From Candidatus Methylospira mobilis (GTDB lineage Bacteria > Pseudomonadota > Gammaproteobacteria > Methylococcales > Methylococcaceae), in assembly GCF_009498235.1 (NCBI RefSeq), contig NZ_CP044205.1, positions 3,287,389 through 3,351,388 on the forward strand: 64,000 nt of DNA. Direction: 5' to 3'. Both the position numbers and the translations under genes were made by a program. The notes beneath the pieces were generated by a model. It worked only from the letters and a program-made list of their open reading frames with translations, did no database searches and was not told the origin of the DNA. Numbering within the stretch: position 1 is the stretch's first letter; each line of letters opens with the position of its first letter. Shown piece after piece: positions 19,604 to 28,189 of this stretch.

Positions 19604-21004
19604 ATGACGAACCCGCAAGCTTCCATTGCTATTGTCGGCGCAGGATGCAGCGGCACCTTATTAGCCGCCCATCTGCTAAAAAAAACCACGAATGCGCTTA
19701 CTGTCTACCTGGTCGAACGAAATCCACAACAGTATGGTAAAGGCGTGGCTTACAGCACATCCGCCTCATGCCATCTACTGAATGTCCCTGCGGGTAATAT
19801 GAGTGCGTTTCCCGAAGACCCCGGCCATTTTTTTAAATGGGCGCAGCAAAACGAGAAAAAGCTGTTGTGTCCCCCCTGGGTCACTGAGATAGTTCCCAGT
19901 GCTTTTCTGCCGCGCAGAAGTTATGGCGAGTATCTGTGCCAAATACTTGAAGAAGCGGATAAAACCGCTGCTGCCGGGATGCGTCTGCAACGCGTCATAG
20001 ACGAAGTGGTCGATGTGCGTCTTGACTCGAAAGGCGTCGAATTACAATTGGCTTCCGGCGCAAAACTGCTTGCCGATCGCATCGTGCTGGCTTTGGGTAA
20101 CTTTCCGCCCGGCAACCCCAAGGTGGCCGATCCTAGGTTCTACAACAGCATGCGCTATTATGGAAACCCCTGGTTGCCGGAGGCCTATGAAGCGGTGCTG
20201 AATACCGAATCGTGTTTACTCATCGGCAGTGGCCTGACCATGGCTGATTGGTGTATCAATCTGAAAAGAGCAGGATATGCAGGTGCCATTCACGTGCTCT
20301 CGCGGCGCGGCTTATGGCCGAAAGCGCATAAATTGGCGCCGCCGGCGGATTTCTCCATAGACTCGGATCTACTGCGGCCGACAGTCCGTAACTGGCTGCA
20401 CACGCTGCGCGCCTATATTCGTGGCAGCGATTGTAATTGGCGTTATGCGATGGATGCGCTACGCCCTTCCACTCAGCGATTATGGAAAACATTAAGCGTT
20501 GTCGAACAGCGGCGCTTTCTGCGCCATCTACGCCCGTATTAGGATCTGCACCGCCACCGACTTGCCCCGCAAATCGCCGGGCAGTTGAACGCATTGCTCC
20601 AGTCAGGACAGTTGATACGCCATGTCGGACGCATACTCAATTATCAAACGATAGGCGAACGCGTGGAAGTCGCGCTTAAAGTGCGCAACGCGACCGAAAA
20701 TAATAAGGTTCTGGTCGATGCTGTGGTGAATTGTGCGGGTTCTGAAAGCGATTACCGAAAACTGGATCAGCCTTTGATAAAGAACCTGCTTGAGCAAAAA
20801 CTGATTTGCACCGATGCGCTGGCATTGGGGCTTATGGCCGATGCCGATGGCGCCTTGATTGGTGGCGACGGCGAAACTTCGAACAAACTCTATACCCTGG
20901 GACCTCCGCAAAAAGGCATGCTATGGGAATCGACCGCAGTGCCGGAACTGCGCGTTCAGGCCATGAAACTTGCCGATGTCCTTCTCGCTATCCCTGAGGT
21001 GTAA
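19604..21004 (+). pseudogene. FAD/NAD(P)-binding oxidoreductase interrupted by one amber codon
   Basis: The frame from ATG 19604 (GTGGAC before it includes an AGGTG ribosome site) to 21004 encodes about 466 residues with a single TAG at 20540-20542. The first part has the dinucleotide-binding motif IAIVGAGCSGTLLAAHLL, GKGVAYST and LLIGSGLTMAD. The part after the TAG continues the same protein (LHRHRLAPQIAGQLNALL, VVNCAGSESDYRK). RHLRPY-stop-DLHRHR suggests that a tryptophan TGG changed to TAG. No other disruption is seen. It resembles YdhS-type FAD-NAD(P)-binding proteins. It is downstream of the sigma-54 activator and upstream of the encapsulin region. Either a recent pseudogene or a suppressed codon. 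Confidence 0.85.
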
Positions 21005-21069
21005 TTCAAGGCTTCCCTGCGCTGGGTTAGCCCGTAAAGGCATTACCCAAGGTACTAAAACTGCGTGGA

Positions 21070-21531
21070 TTACATATCCTGCAAACTTAACGCCGCACGC
21101 ACGATCTGGTTTTTTTCACCTTCTTCCAGTTTCAGCAGGTTTTGAAATACTTCTCTGGTCTTATGATCGGCTGCTTTTACCGCGAGCTCCCGGTACAGTT
21201 CGATCAACGTATCGTCGAATTTTAGCGCTGCAGCGAAAATATCGTCGGACGACGGTTTTTCAGGCAGCTTGATGTCGTCGAGAACTTGACCTGCGTTCAG
21301 GCTGGGCGAGTATTCCAGCCAGGCTTCCAGTATGCCGCCACGACTGTTTTTTTCGAACCGGGCAAGCGCGGTTTCCAGGTTACGTTCATGGCGCTGAAGA
21401 AAATCCAGCAGCATCCGTACCCGCTCCAGTTCGGCATGCTCGCCGAGTGTTTCATACAGGCGAACGATGACGGCATGCAGCTGCCTGCCGAATATAACAA
21501 ATTCTTTGACTTGCTTGCAGCAACTGCGCAT
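21070..21531 (-). CDS. Ferritin-like helical protein
   Basis: 153-residue, strongly alpha-helical protein with Glu/His-rich helices (LYETLGEHAELERVRMLLDFLQRHERNLETAL and FDDTLIELYRELAVKAADHKTREVFQNLLKLEEGEK split over several helices). The spacing resembles ferritin-like/rubrerythrin folds but the canonical ExxH pairs are incomplete, so metal binding is uncertain. ATG 21531 is selected because AAGGAG lies 7 nt upstream; the longer frame is not supported. It is divergent from encapsulin operon 1 with a 290-bp shared region. Some other encapsulin families package ferritin-like cargo, but no targeting peptide is evident here. Confidence 0.6.
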   Translation of the reverse strand: MRSCCKQVKEFVIFGRQLHAVIVRLYETLGEHAELERVRMLLDFLQRHERNLETALARFEKNSRGGILEAWLEYSPSLNAGQVLDDIKLPEKPSSDDIFAAALKFDDTLIELYRELAVKAADHKTREVFQNLLKLEEGEKNQIVRAALSLQDM

Positions 21532-21709
21532 AAGCCGCTCCTTTTTCCAGTTTCGTTCCGCATTGAATTTACGCCAAATTATCCTGATATGCCAATACAT
21601 ATGGATAACTGCTTCTCCAGAAACAGCCTGGCAGCAACCTTGCTCGCAATGCAGCACCAGATTTAATGAATTTTACCTGCGGCATCAGATAAGTCATGGG
21701 GTTAAGTCG

Positions 21710-21725
21710 TGGCATGTTACCTGCG
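21710..21725 (+). promoter_or_regulatory. Candidate sigma-54 (-24/-12) promoter of encapsulin operon 1
   Basis: TGGCATG-TTAC-CTGCG matches the RpoN consensus TGGCACG-N4-TTGCW with the obligatory GG and GC ten bases apart. It is about 100 bp before the encapsulin start and shares TCGTGGCATG with the site at 51969. The gene for a sigma-54 activator lies 2 kb upstream. Confidence 0.4.
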
Positions 21726-21736
21726 TTACTTATAGC

Positions 21737-21756
21737 GCGGGACTGGTATGTCCCGC
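21737..21756 (+). promoter_or_regulatory. Perfect 7-bp inverted repeat in the encapsulin-1 leader
   Basis: GCGGGAC-TGGTAT-GTCCCGC lies just downstream of the candidate -12 element, thus in the presumed 5' leader. It may be an operator or an RNA hairpin; no T-run follows, so it is not a terminator. Confidence 0.4.
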
Positions 21757-21823
21757 AATGCCGTGACGTAAACCCAGGCGGCTTTAGTTTATGACAGCGA
21801 TCAAGCAAACGACAGGAACGAAT

Positions 21824-22741
21824 ATGACTGCAAAAAATGAAATTCAGACGGCGTTAAGCGATGCTGCGGCGCGTACCCTTGCCAATGCGACCAAAACCGT
21901 ACCCCAATACGGCGCGATTACGCCGCGCTGGCTGACACAGTTATTGCATTGGGTGCCGGTAGAAGCAGGCATCTACCGTGTCAACAAGGTCAAGGAGGGC
22001 AGCAAGGTTTCAGTTGATTGCTCCGGACGCGACGAGCGCGAACTGCCGAATACCTTCGTCGATTACGAAGAATGGGGCCGCGAATATATCCTGAGCGCGG
22101 TCAATACCGTACTGGATGTGCATACGCGTGTGGCCGACTTATACAGCACGCCGCATAATCAGACGCGCGAGCAGTTGCGCCTGACCATAGAAACCATCAA
22201 GGAGCGCCAGGAAAGCGAGCTGATCAACAACAAGGAATACGGCTTGCTGCATAACATCGCGCCCAGCCAGCACATCAAGACCAGAACCGGAGCGCCGACG
22301 CCGGATGACCTGGACGAGCTGATTTCCAAGGTCTGGAAAGAACCGGCGTTCTTCCTGGCGCACCCGTCCGCCATCGCCGCTTTCGGCCGCGAAGCCACCC
22401 GTCGCGGCGTGCCGCCCCCCACAGCCAGCCTGTTCGGCTCCCAGTTTCTGACCTGGCGCGGATTGCCGTTGATTCCGAGCGACAAGCTGGCGGTGACCAA
22501 CGGCAAAACCAACATTCTGCTGCTCCGTACCGGAGAAAGCCGTCAGGGCGTCGTCGGCTTGTATCAGCCGAACCTGCCCGGACAGCAAAGCCTGGGGCTT
22601 TCCGTGCGCTTTAAAGGCATAGACAACCGCGCGATTGCTTCCTATCTCATCTCGCTGTACTGCTCGCTGGCGGTGCTGACGGAAGACGCGCTTGCCGTTT
22701 TGGAAGATGTCGATGTAGGCAAATATCATGAATATAAATAA
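21824..22741 (+). CDS. Family 2A encapsulin shell protein (SrpI-like), copy 1
   Basis: HK97-fold shell protein that assembles a nanocompartment. The 305-residue sequence carries the long conserved blocks of cyanobacterial SrpI: ANATKTVPQ, ITPRWL, HWVPVEAGIYRVN, FVDYEEW, LSAVNTVLDVHTR, KERQESELINNKEYGLL, PTPDDLDEL, WKEPAFFLAHP, GKTNILLLRTGESRQGVVGLYQPNL and YLISLYCSLAV. ATG 21824 (AGGAACG upstream) gives the same length as copy 2; an upstream in-frame ATG adds 11 unmatched residues. No cyclic-nucleotide-binding insertion is present, which separates it from family 2B. The stop overlaps the desulfurase start by 14 nt. Confidence 0.93.
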   Translation: MTAKNEIQTALSDAAARTLANATKTVPQYGAITPRWLTQLLHWVPVEAGIYRVNKVKEGSKVSVDCSGRDERELPNTFVDYEEWGREYILSAVNTVLDVHTRVADLYSTPHNQTREQLRLTIETIKERQESELINNKEYGLLHNIAPSQHIKTRTGAPTPDDLDELISKVWKEPAFFLAHPSAIAAFGREATRRGVPPPTASLFGSQFLTWRGLPLIPSDKLAVTNGKTNILLLRTGESRQGVVGLYQPNLPGQQSLGLSVRFKGIDNRAIASYLISLYCSLAVLTEDALAVLEDVDVGKYHEYK

Positions 22742-24383
22742 CAGCGCTTTAATCGAGACGCCTGCCTCATCCGTACCGCCGCGTCCCTACGATACCGACT
22801 CGCTACTGCAACTGGAACAGTTGCAGGCTTTGGCCGGGGAGCTGTTTTCCGGAACGCCGTCAGCCGGAGGAGGCCGGGAACGCGCCGAGCTTGGCGCCGC
22901 GCCGGGCGCTGCTGCTACCCTGGTTCCGGCAAGTTTTGACTTGCCGGTTGAGGCCGGCTTGCCGAAGGCAGACTCGGTTGCTCATCAATACGAAGCCTTG
23001 CTGAACGATTTGTATGCGGCAAGTTCGGTCGACAGCGGAGTGCTTCCGGTTTCTGCCGCATTGCCGGAGGCGTCGTCTTCGTTTTACTTTGTCGATCAGT
23101 TGAGCGACCCCTCGCGGGCGCTGGCGTCGCCGGCGCTGGGTTCCGCCCATACGCCGTTCGATGTGCAGTCGGTGCGGCGCGATTTTCCTATTTTGCAGGA
23201 GCGCGTTAACGGAAAGCCGCTGGTCTGGTTGGATAATGCCGCGACAACGCATAAACCGCAAGCGGTGATCGACCGGATTTCGTACTTTTACCAGCACGAA
23301 AACTCCAATATCCACCGTGCAGCGCATGAGCTGGCTGCGCGTGCGACCGATGCCTATGAGATAGCCCGCGAAATTGTTCGCGGCTTCATCAATGCCGGGT
23401 CGGCAGACGAAATCGTGTTTGTGCGCGGCACCACCGAAGCCATCAACCTGGTTGCCAAAAGCTGGGGCAAGCAGAACATCCAGAAGGATGACGAGATTAT
23501 CGTCAGCCATCTGGAGCACCACGCCAATATCGTGCCATGGCAGCAGCTGGCCGCCGAGACCGGAGCACGCCTGCGCGTGATCCCGGTGGACGACAGCGGG
23601 CAGATACTGCTGGAGGAATACGAACGGTTGTTTACCCCTCGCACCAAACTGGTATCGGTGACTCAGGTATCCAATGCCCTAGGTACGATAACGCCGGCTG
23701 AGGCGGTCGTGTCGATAGCACACAGGCATGGAGCGCGCGTGCTGATCGACGGCGCGCAATCGGTCGCTCATATACGCGCGGACGTGCAATCGCTGGATGC
23801 GGACTGGTTCGTCTTCTCCGGACACAAAATATTCGGGCCGACCGGTATCGGCGTGCTCTACGGTAAAAAGGACTTGCTCAATGCGACGCAACCCTGGCAG
23901 GGCGGCGGCAACATGATTGAGGATGTCACCTTCGAACGTACGCGTTATCACACCGCGCCGACGCGCTTCGAAGCCGGCACCGGCAACATTGCCGACGCAG
24001 TCGGATTGGGAGCGGCGCTGGAGTATGTGCAAAAACTGGGGCTCGATAACATCAATCGCTACGAACATGAGCTACTGGTTTACGCCACGCGCGCATTACA
24101 GGAAGTTCCTGGCCTGCGTTTGATCGGTACAGCGCAAAACAAGGCCAGCGTGCTGTCTTTCGTTCTGGACGGATACAAGTCGGAAGAGATTGGGGCCACT
24201 TTGAATCGCGAAGGGATTGCGGTGCGCTCCGGACATCATTGCGCTCAGCCCATTCTGCGCCGTTTCGGTCTGGAAACCACGGTTCGCCCGTCGCTGGCGC
24301 TGTACAACACGCGCGAGGAAGTCGATTTGCTCGCATCGACGTTGCACGGCATCAGGGGCGGTCAGTTTTATTTGCCAGGCTAG
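22728..24383 (+). CDS. Encapsulin-cargo cysteine desulfurase, copy 1
   Basis: SufS-type PLP enzyme converting cysteine to alanine and sulfane sulfur; in family 2A systems the shell stores the sulfur. Residues 1 to about 145 are a Pro/Ala/Ser-rich extension that should load the enzyme into the shell, with islands LA-x2-LFS (35-41) and FYFVDQLS just before the catalytic part. The catalytic domain has RRDFPILQERVNGKPLVWLDNAATTHKP, the PLP lysine in FSGHKIFGPTGIG (about residue 367) and the active-site cysteine in RSGHHCAQPILRRFG (about 505). Length 551. It is translationally coupled to the shell gene. A 6-bp stem (24409-24426) without T-run follows. Confidence 0.93.
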   Translation: MNINNSALIETPASSVPPRPYDTDSLLQLEQLQALAGELFSGTPSAGGGRERAELGAAPGAAATLVPASFDLPVEAGLPKADSVAHQYEALLNDLYAASSVDSGVLPVSAALPEASSSFYFVDQLSDPSRALASPALGSAHTPFDVQSVRRDFPILQERVNGKPLVWLDNAATTHKPQAVIDRISYFYQHENSNIHRAAHELAARATDAYEIAREIVRGFINAGSADEIVFVRGTTEAINLVAKSWGKQNIQKDDEIIVSHLEHHANIVPWQQLAAETGARLRVIPVDDSGQILLEEYERLFTPRTKLVSVTQVSNALGTITPAEAVVSIAHRHGARVLIDGAQSVAHIRADVQSLDADWFVFSGHKIFGPTGIGVLYGKKDLLNATQPWQGGGNMIEDVTFERTRYHTAPTRFEAGTGNIADAVGLGAALEYVQKLGLDNINRYEHELLVYATRALQEVPGLRLIGTAQNKASVLSFVLDGYKSEEIGATLNREGIAVRSGHHCAQPILRRFGLETTVRPSLALYNTREEVDLLASTLHGIRGGQFYLPG

Positions 24384-24408
24384 CCCCGGCACTATTCAGG
24401 CAGTCATA

Positions 24409-24426
24409 CCGGCAAGGGAATGCCGG
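24409..24426. repeat. Short palindrome after desulfurase 1
   Basis: CCGGCA-AGGGAA-TGCCGG, a perfect 6-bp inverted repeat. The surrounding GTCATACCGGCAAGGGAATG resembles the GTCATTCCGGCATGG unit at 44081, so it is probably a member of an intergenic palindrome family and not a terminator. Confidence 0.45.
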
Positions 24427-24501
24427 TTCCAAACTGTCCGCTATCTCCCCCTCCAATCCGGTTCCAAGGATTTTGGGGTGTTTTTACATGAGTATTTCTA
24501 G

Positions 24502-25830
24502 ATGACAAATTACCAGGAAGTAATACAGGGAAATGAGCCCCGTCCATGGGGACCGGCAGCAACAGTAGCGCTTTCTTCAGTGGAATGGAAAGAAGCCACA
24601 CGTTTTGACGGAACCGACTGGGGGTGGATCATAATTAGCATCGGCATGGCGATCGGCGCCGGCATCGTATTTCTGCCGGTGCAGGTCGGGCTGGTCGGTT
24701 TATGGGTTTTTCTGTTGTCGGCGGTGGCTGGTTATCCGGCCATGTATTTATTTCAGCGTTTGTTTATCAATACCTTGGCTTCTTCTAATGTTTGTTGCGA
24801 TTACCCGGAGGTCATTTCAGGGTATCTCGGCAAAAACTGGGGAGTTGCGCTCGGTTTGCTGTACTTTGTGATGCTGGTGATCTGGGTATTCGTATACTCG
24901 ACCGCGATTACCAACGACAGCGCATCCTATTTACACACCTTCGGTGTCACCCAAGGGCTGTTATCGGACAATCCGTTCTACGGTCTGGCGTTGATCAGCC
25001 TGCTGGTGCTGCTGGCATCCCGTGGAGAACGGTTTCTTTTCAAAATATCGACGCTGATGGTGCTGACCAAGCTCGGTATCGTCGCTTTTCTCGGTATTGC
25101 GATGGTTAAATTGTGGGATAGCGCCAATATAGGCGCACTCGACCCGCCCGCGGTGCTGGTCAAGCAAAGCATCGTCACGCTGCCGTTCACGCTGACGTCG
25201 ATTCTATTTATCCAAACCCTGAGCCCGATGGTGATTTCTTACCGCGCCAAGGAAAATTCGCTCGCAGTAGCGCGTTTCAAGGCATTGCGCGCAATGAATA
25301 TCGCTTTTGGCGTGTTGTTTGTAACGGTATTTTTTTACGCGATTTCATTTACCCTGGCCTTGGGACACGATGAAGCGGAAAAAGCGTTCCGGCACAACGT
25401 ATCGGCCCTGGCAATTGCCGCACAGTTTTTTCCGCCTGGCATATCAACCGTCCTCGGCGTCATTCTGAATATTTTTGCCGTTATGACCGCTTTTTTCGGG
25501 GTTTATCTCGGATTTCACGATGCCTGCCGCGGTCTGGCGCTCAATCTGCTGCGCCGCCGTTTCGAGGATGAGCGCATCAATCGGGCGTGGCTGAATTACG
25601 GCATACAGATCTTCATTATCGTGCTGGCATGGGGGGTGATCCGTCTCAATGTACCGGTGCTGTATTTTACCTCTATTTCCAGTCCGATATTCGGTTTGGT
25701 GGGGTGCTTGATACCGGCATGGCTGGTGCTAAAGATCCGGGCGCTGGAACAGTATAGAGGACCTGGACTGATCGTCATCGTGCTGACCGGATTTTTGCTG
25801 TGCATATCGCCCTTTCTCGCCTTTATATAA
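24502..25830 (+). CDS. Amino-acid permease of the HAAAP/SdaC type
   Basis: Inner-membrane transporter of 442 residues with about eleven hydrophobic segments. The first segment (IIISIGMAIGAGIVFLPVQVGLVG) is the signature of the hydroxy/aromatic amino-acid permease family that includes serine transporters. The hydrophilic N-terminus has about 40 residues. It follows encapsulin operon 1 on the same strand after 118 bp, so a role in importing serine, threonine or cysteine for the desulfurase is plausible but only inferred. No strong ribosome site precedes ATG 24502. Confidence 0.8.
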   Translation: MTNYQEVIQGNEPRPWGPAATVALSSVEWKEATRFDGTDWGWIIISIGMAIGAGIVFLPVQVGLVGLWVFLLSAVAGYPAMYLFQRLFINTLASSNVCCDYPEVISGYLGKNWGVALGLLYFVMLVIWVFVYSTAITNDSASYLHTFGVTQGLLSDNPFYGLALISLLVLLASRGERFLFKISTLMVLTKLGIVAFLGIAMVKLWDSANIGALDPPAVLVKQSIVTLPFTLTSILFIQTLSPMVISYRAKENSLAVARFKALRAMNIAFGVLFVTVFFYAISFTLALGHDEAEKAFRHNVSALAIAAQFFPPGISTVLGVILNIFAVMTAFFGVYLGFHDACRGLALNLLRRRFEDERINRAWLNYGIQIFIIVLAWGVIRLNVPVLYFTSISSPIFGLVGCLIPAWLVLKIRALEQYRGPGLIVIVLTGFLLCISPFLAFI

Positions 25831-25836
25831 TCTTTC

Positions 25837-25860
25837 GCGGGCTGAAACCCGCTCCTGCAG
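25837..25860 (+). repeat. REP-like element 1
   Basis: GCGGGCTGAAACCCGCTCCTG closely matches the sequence at 29972-29995 and a degenerate one at 41156-41185. The form GCGGGCTnAAnCCCGCTCCT is typical of repetitive extragenic palindromes. Confidence 0.6.
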
Positions 25861-25907
25861 TGATTACAACGGCAGCTGAACAGTTACGCTTGGGTTTACA
25901 TCTATCG

Positions 25908-26558
25908 ATGACTAGCTATTTGCAAATCTATATCACGCTGTTCAGCGTGCTTAACCCGTTGGTGGCGATTCCATTGTATCTGGATACCACGCGCCGTTTC
26001 AGCCGCCCGGAAAAAACGCTGATACTGACGGCATTCGGTTTTGCCATGTTCAGCGTAATGGCTATCGCTTTTGTGCTCGGGCAGCCTTTGCTGAACGGTA
26101 TCGGCATACACGATTATTCGCTGAAAATCGGCGGAGGGCTGATCGTATTGCTGATCGCCATCAGCATAGTGACCTCGGGCAGCGGCACGGACAAGCAATT
26201 CGACGGCGACAACAGCGCGCATGATTTCAGAAAAAGGATAATCGGTTTTGGTGTCAGTCCGCTGGCCATACCGATAGTAATCGGCCCCGGTTCCATCATC
26301 ATGGTCATTCTCTACAGTCAGGAAGCGCATAGCCTGGCTCTGCAACTGCAGTTCTTTTCGATCTTCCTGTTGCTCAGCCTGACGATATCGCTGCTTTTCG
26401 CATTGTCCGGGTTGATATACAAAGTCATTGGCGATATCGGTCTGGTGATCCTGTCGAAATTAATGGGCCTGGTTTTGGCTGCGGTGGCGGTCGAGATGAT
26501 ATTCAGCGGCTTGACCAGGGCGTTACCGTTGTTGTGGGCCGGCGTAAACCCGGCATAG
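25908..26558 (+). CDS. MarC-family integral membrane protein
   Basis: 216 residues with six hydrophobic helices. Family features are YITLFSVLNPLVAIPLYL at the start, GGGLIVLLIAISIV and the PLAIPIVIGPGSIIMVILYS segment. The biochemical function of the family is not established. ATG 25908 is used because the upstream in-frame codons run through the REP-like repeat. Its end overlaps the open frame of the following porin gene only before that gene's likely start. Confidence 0.82.
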   Translation: MTSYLQIYITLFSVLNPLVAIPLYLDTTRRFSRPEKTLILTAFGFAMFSVMAIAFVLGQPLLNGIGIHDYSLKIGGGLIVLLIAISIVTSGSGTDKQFDGDNSAHDFRKRIIGFGVSPLAIPIVIGPGSIIMVILYSQEAHSLALQLQFFSIFLLLSLTISLLFALSGLIYKVIGDIGLVILSKLMGLVLAAVAVEMIFSGLTRALPLLWAGVNPA

Positions 26559-26584
26559 CGCTGCATTCAGGGAGTGCAAAGCAT

Positions 26585-28189
26585 ATGGAAATGAAAGTCG
26601 CGGTTACTGTGATGCCTGCGCTGTTATGGATAATTGGCGCCGGTCCGGCCTGTGCCGATACTCAGGACGGAGAAATTCGGCAACTCAAGGCGATGATGCA
26701 GCTCATGCAGAAAAGCATGAAAAGTCTGCAAACCACTATCGAACAGCAAAATGCCCGCATAGCCGAGCTGGAGAAAATACCTCAGGAGGAATCTCAGGGA
26801 GTCGACGATAGCGCCGGAAATACGGCCAATAATCGGCCTGCTTCTGTTCCTGAAAATGTCGCCGTCGCGGCGGCGCCGGTGAAACCATTCGAAGAGAAAA
26901 CAATAACGCAGGCAGCCGCGCCGCAGTCGTCGCTGCTTGACCCGGAAGCAGTTGCGAAAGCCGCTCAGGAAGAGAAAAGGAAAAATCCGGGCGACCTGTT
27001 CAAAACCGAACCCGAACCGGGACGCCTGGGGGAGACGGTGCGCATCCCTTCCGGCATCGCGCTGGAATTCTATGGTTTTGTGGAAACCGACGGCATCTAT
27101 GACGCCAACCCGATGAATCCGGCCTGGAGCGCGACATTGCGGCCCTCCATGATTCCGGTCGATTGCGCGGTAAGCGGTCAGGCAGGTTGCGGTACGCACG
27201 CAGCGACGATGGTGAGCGTCAAGCAGTCCCGTTTCGGTTTCAAGACATTGATGCCGACCCCTACCCTGTTCGGCGACGTAAAAACCATGTTCGAGTTCGA
27301 TCTGTTCGGCGTCGGCGCCAACGCAGGCCAGACGACTTTCAGGCTGCGTCATATCTGGGCTGAAGTCGCGCAGTTCGGCATCGGTCAGACCTGGAGCAAT
27401 TTCATGGATGTCGATGTATGGCCGAATATCGTCGACTATTGGGGGCCGCCGGGCATGATCTTCCAGCGTCAGCCACAATTCCGCTGGACGCCGGTAAACG
27501 AAAACGGCAAGCTGGTGGCGGTTGCGATCGAATCGCCCAACTCCGCCATCGATTCTGGCAAAATTCCCGATATCTACTCCAGCGCGACCTTCACCGCTAC
27601 GCCGCGAAATCCTTTGCCGGATTTGACCACGCGGTTACGGCTCGATCCATCATGGGGACATGCGCAGCTGGCGAGCGTGTTCCGTTCCGTCGGCTATCAA
27701 AACACCGCCGTTCCCAGCGGGGAGCCGGCGCAGAACTTCTTCGGCTGGGGCATTAATGCCTCATCAAGCATCAGGACTTTCGGCAAGGATCAGCTGCTGA
27801 CCCAACTCGCCTACGGCAAGGGCATTGCCTCCTATATCGAAGACGGCGGAGCGGATATCGCGCCCAACGCCAACCTGAGCGGAGGAAAAGTTTTGCCGCT
27901 GCTGGGCGTAGTGGCGTACTACGACCATTACTGGAGCGATCAATGGAGCAGCTCCATCGGTTATAGCGAGACCCTGCAACAAAATAGTGCAGGTCAGTTG
28001 GCCACGGCTTTCCATTCAGGACAGTATGCGTCAACCAATTTGCTGTGGGCGCCGTTTCCGAAGCTGCTGACCGGGGTTGAGTTATTGTGGGGGCGGCGTG
28101 TCGATTACAACGGCATGTCCGCGGACGACAAGCGCATCCAGTTTACCGTCAGGTATAACTACGACATCAGTTTTCATCCGCAATTTTGA
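26585..28189 (+). CDS. DcaP-like outer-membrane porin
   Basis: 534-residue exported protein: signal peptide up to about GPACADT, then a coiled-coil segment (IRQLKAMMQLMQKSMKSLQ), a Pro/Ala-rich linker and a beta-barrel beginning IPSGIALEFYGFVETDGIYD and ending with aromatic YDISFHPQF. A C-terminal Phe and an N-terminal periplasmic coiled coil are the pattern of DcaP-type trimeric porins. GGGAG lies before ATG 26585. The substrate is unknown; a small acidic solute is usual for the family. Confidence 0.78.
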   Translation: MEMKVAVTVMPALLWIIGAGPACADTQDGEIRQLKAMMQLMQKSMKSLQTTIEQQNARIAELEKIPQEESQGVDDSAGNTANNRPASVPENVAVAAAPVKPFEEKTITQAAAPQSSLLDPEAVAKAAQEEKRKNPGDLFKTEPEPGRLGETVRIPSGIALEFYGFVETDGIYDANPMNPAWSATLRPSMIPVDCAVSGQAGCGTHAATMVSVKQSRFGFKTLMPTPTLFGDVKTMFEFDLFGVGANAGQTTFRLRHIWAEVAQFGIGQTWSNFMDVDVWPNIVDYWGPPGMIFQRQPQFRWTPVNENGKLVAVAIESPNSAIDSGKIPDIYSSATFTATPRNPLPDLTTRLRLDPSWGHAQLASVFRSVGYQNTAVPSGEPAQNFFGWGINASSSIRTFGKDQLLTQLAYGKGIASYIEDGGADIAPNANLSGGKVLPLLGVVAYYDHYWSDQWSSSIGYSETLQQNSAGQLATAFHSGQYASTNLLWAPFPKLLTGVELLWGRRVDYNGMSADDKRIQFTVRYNYDISFHPQF

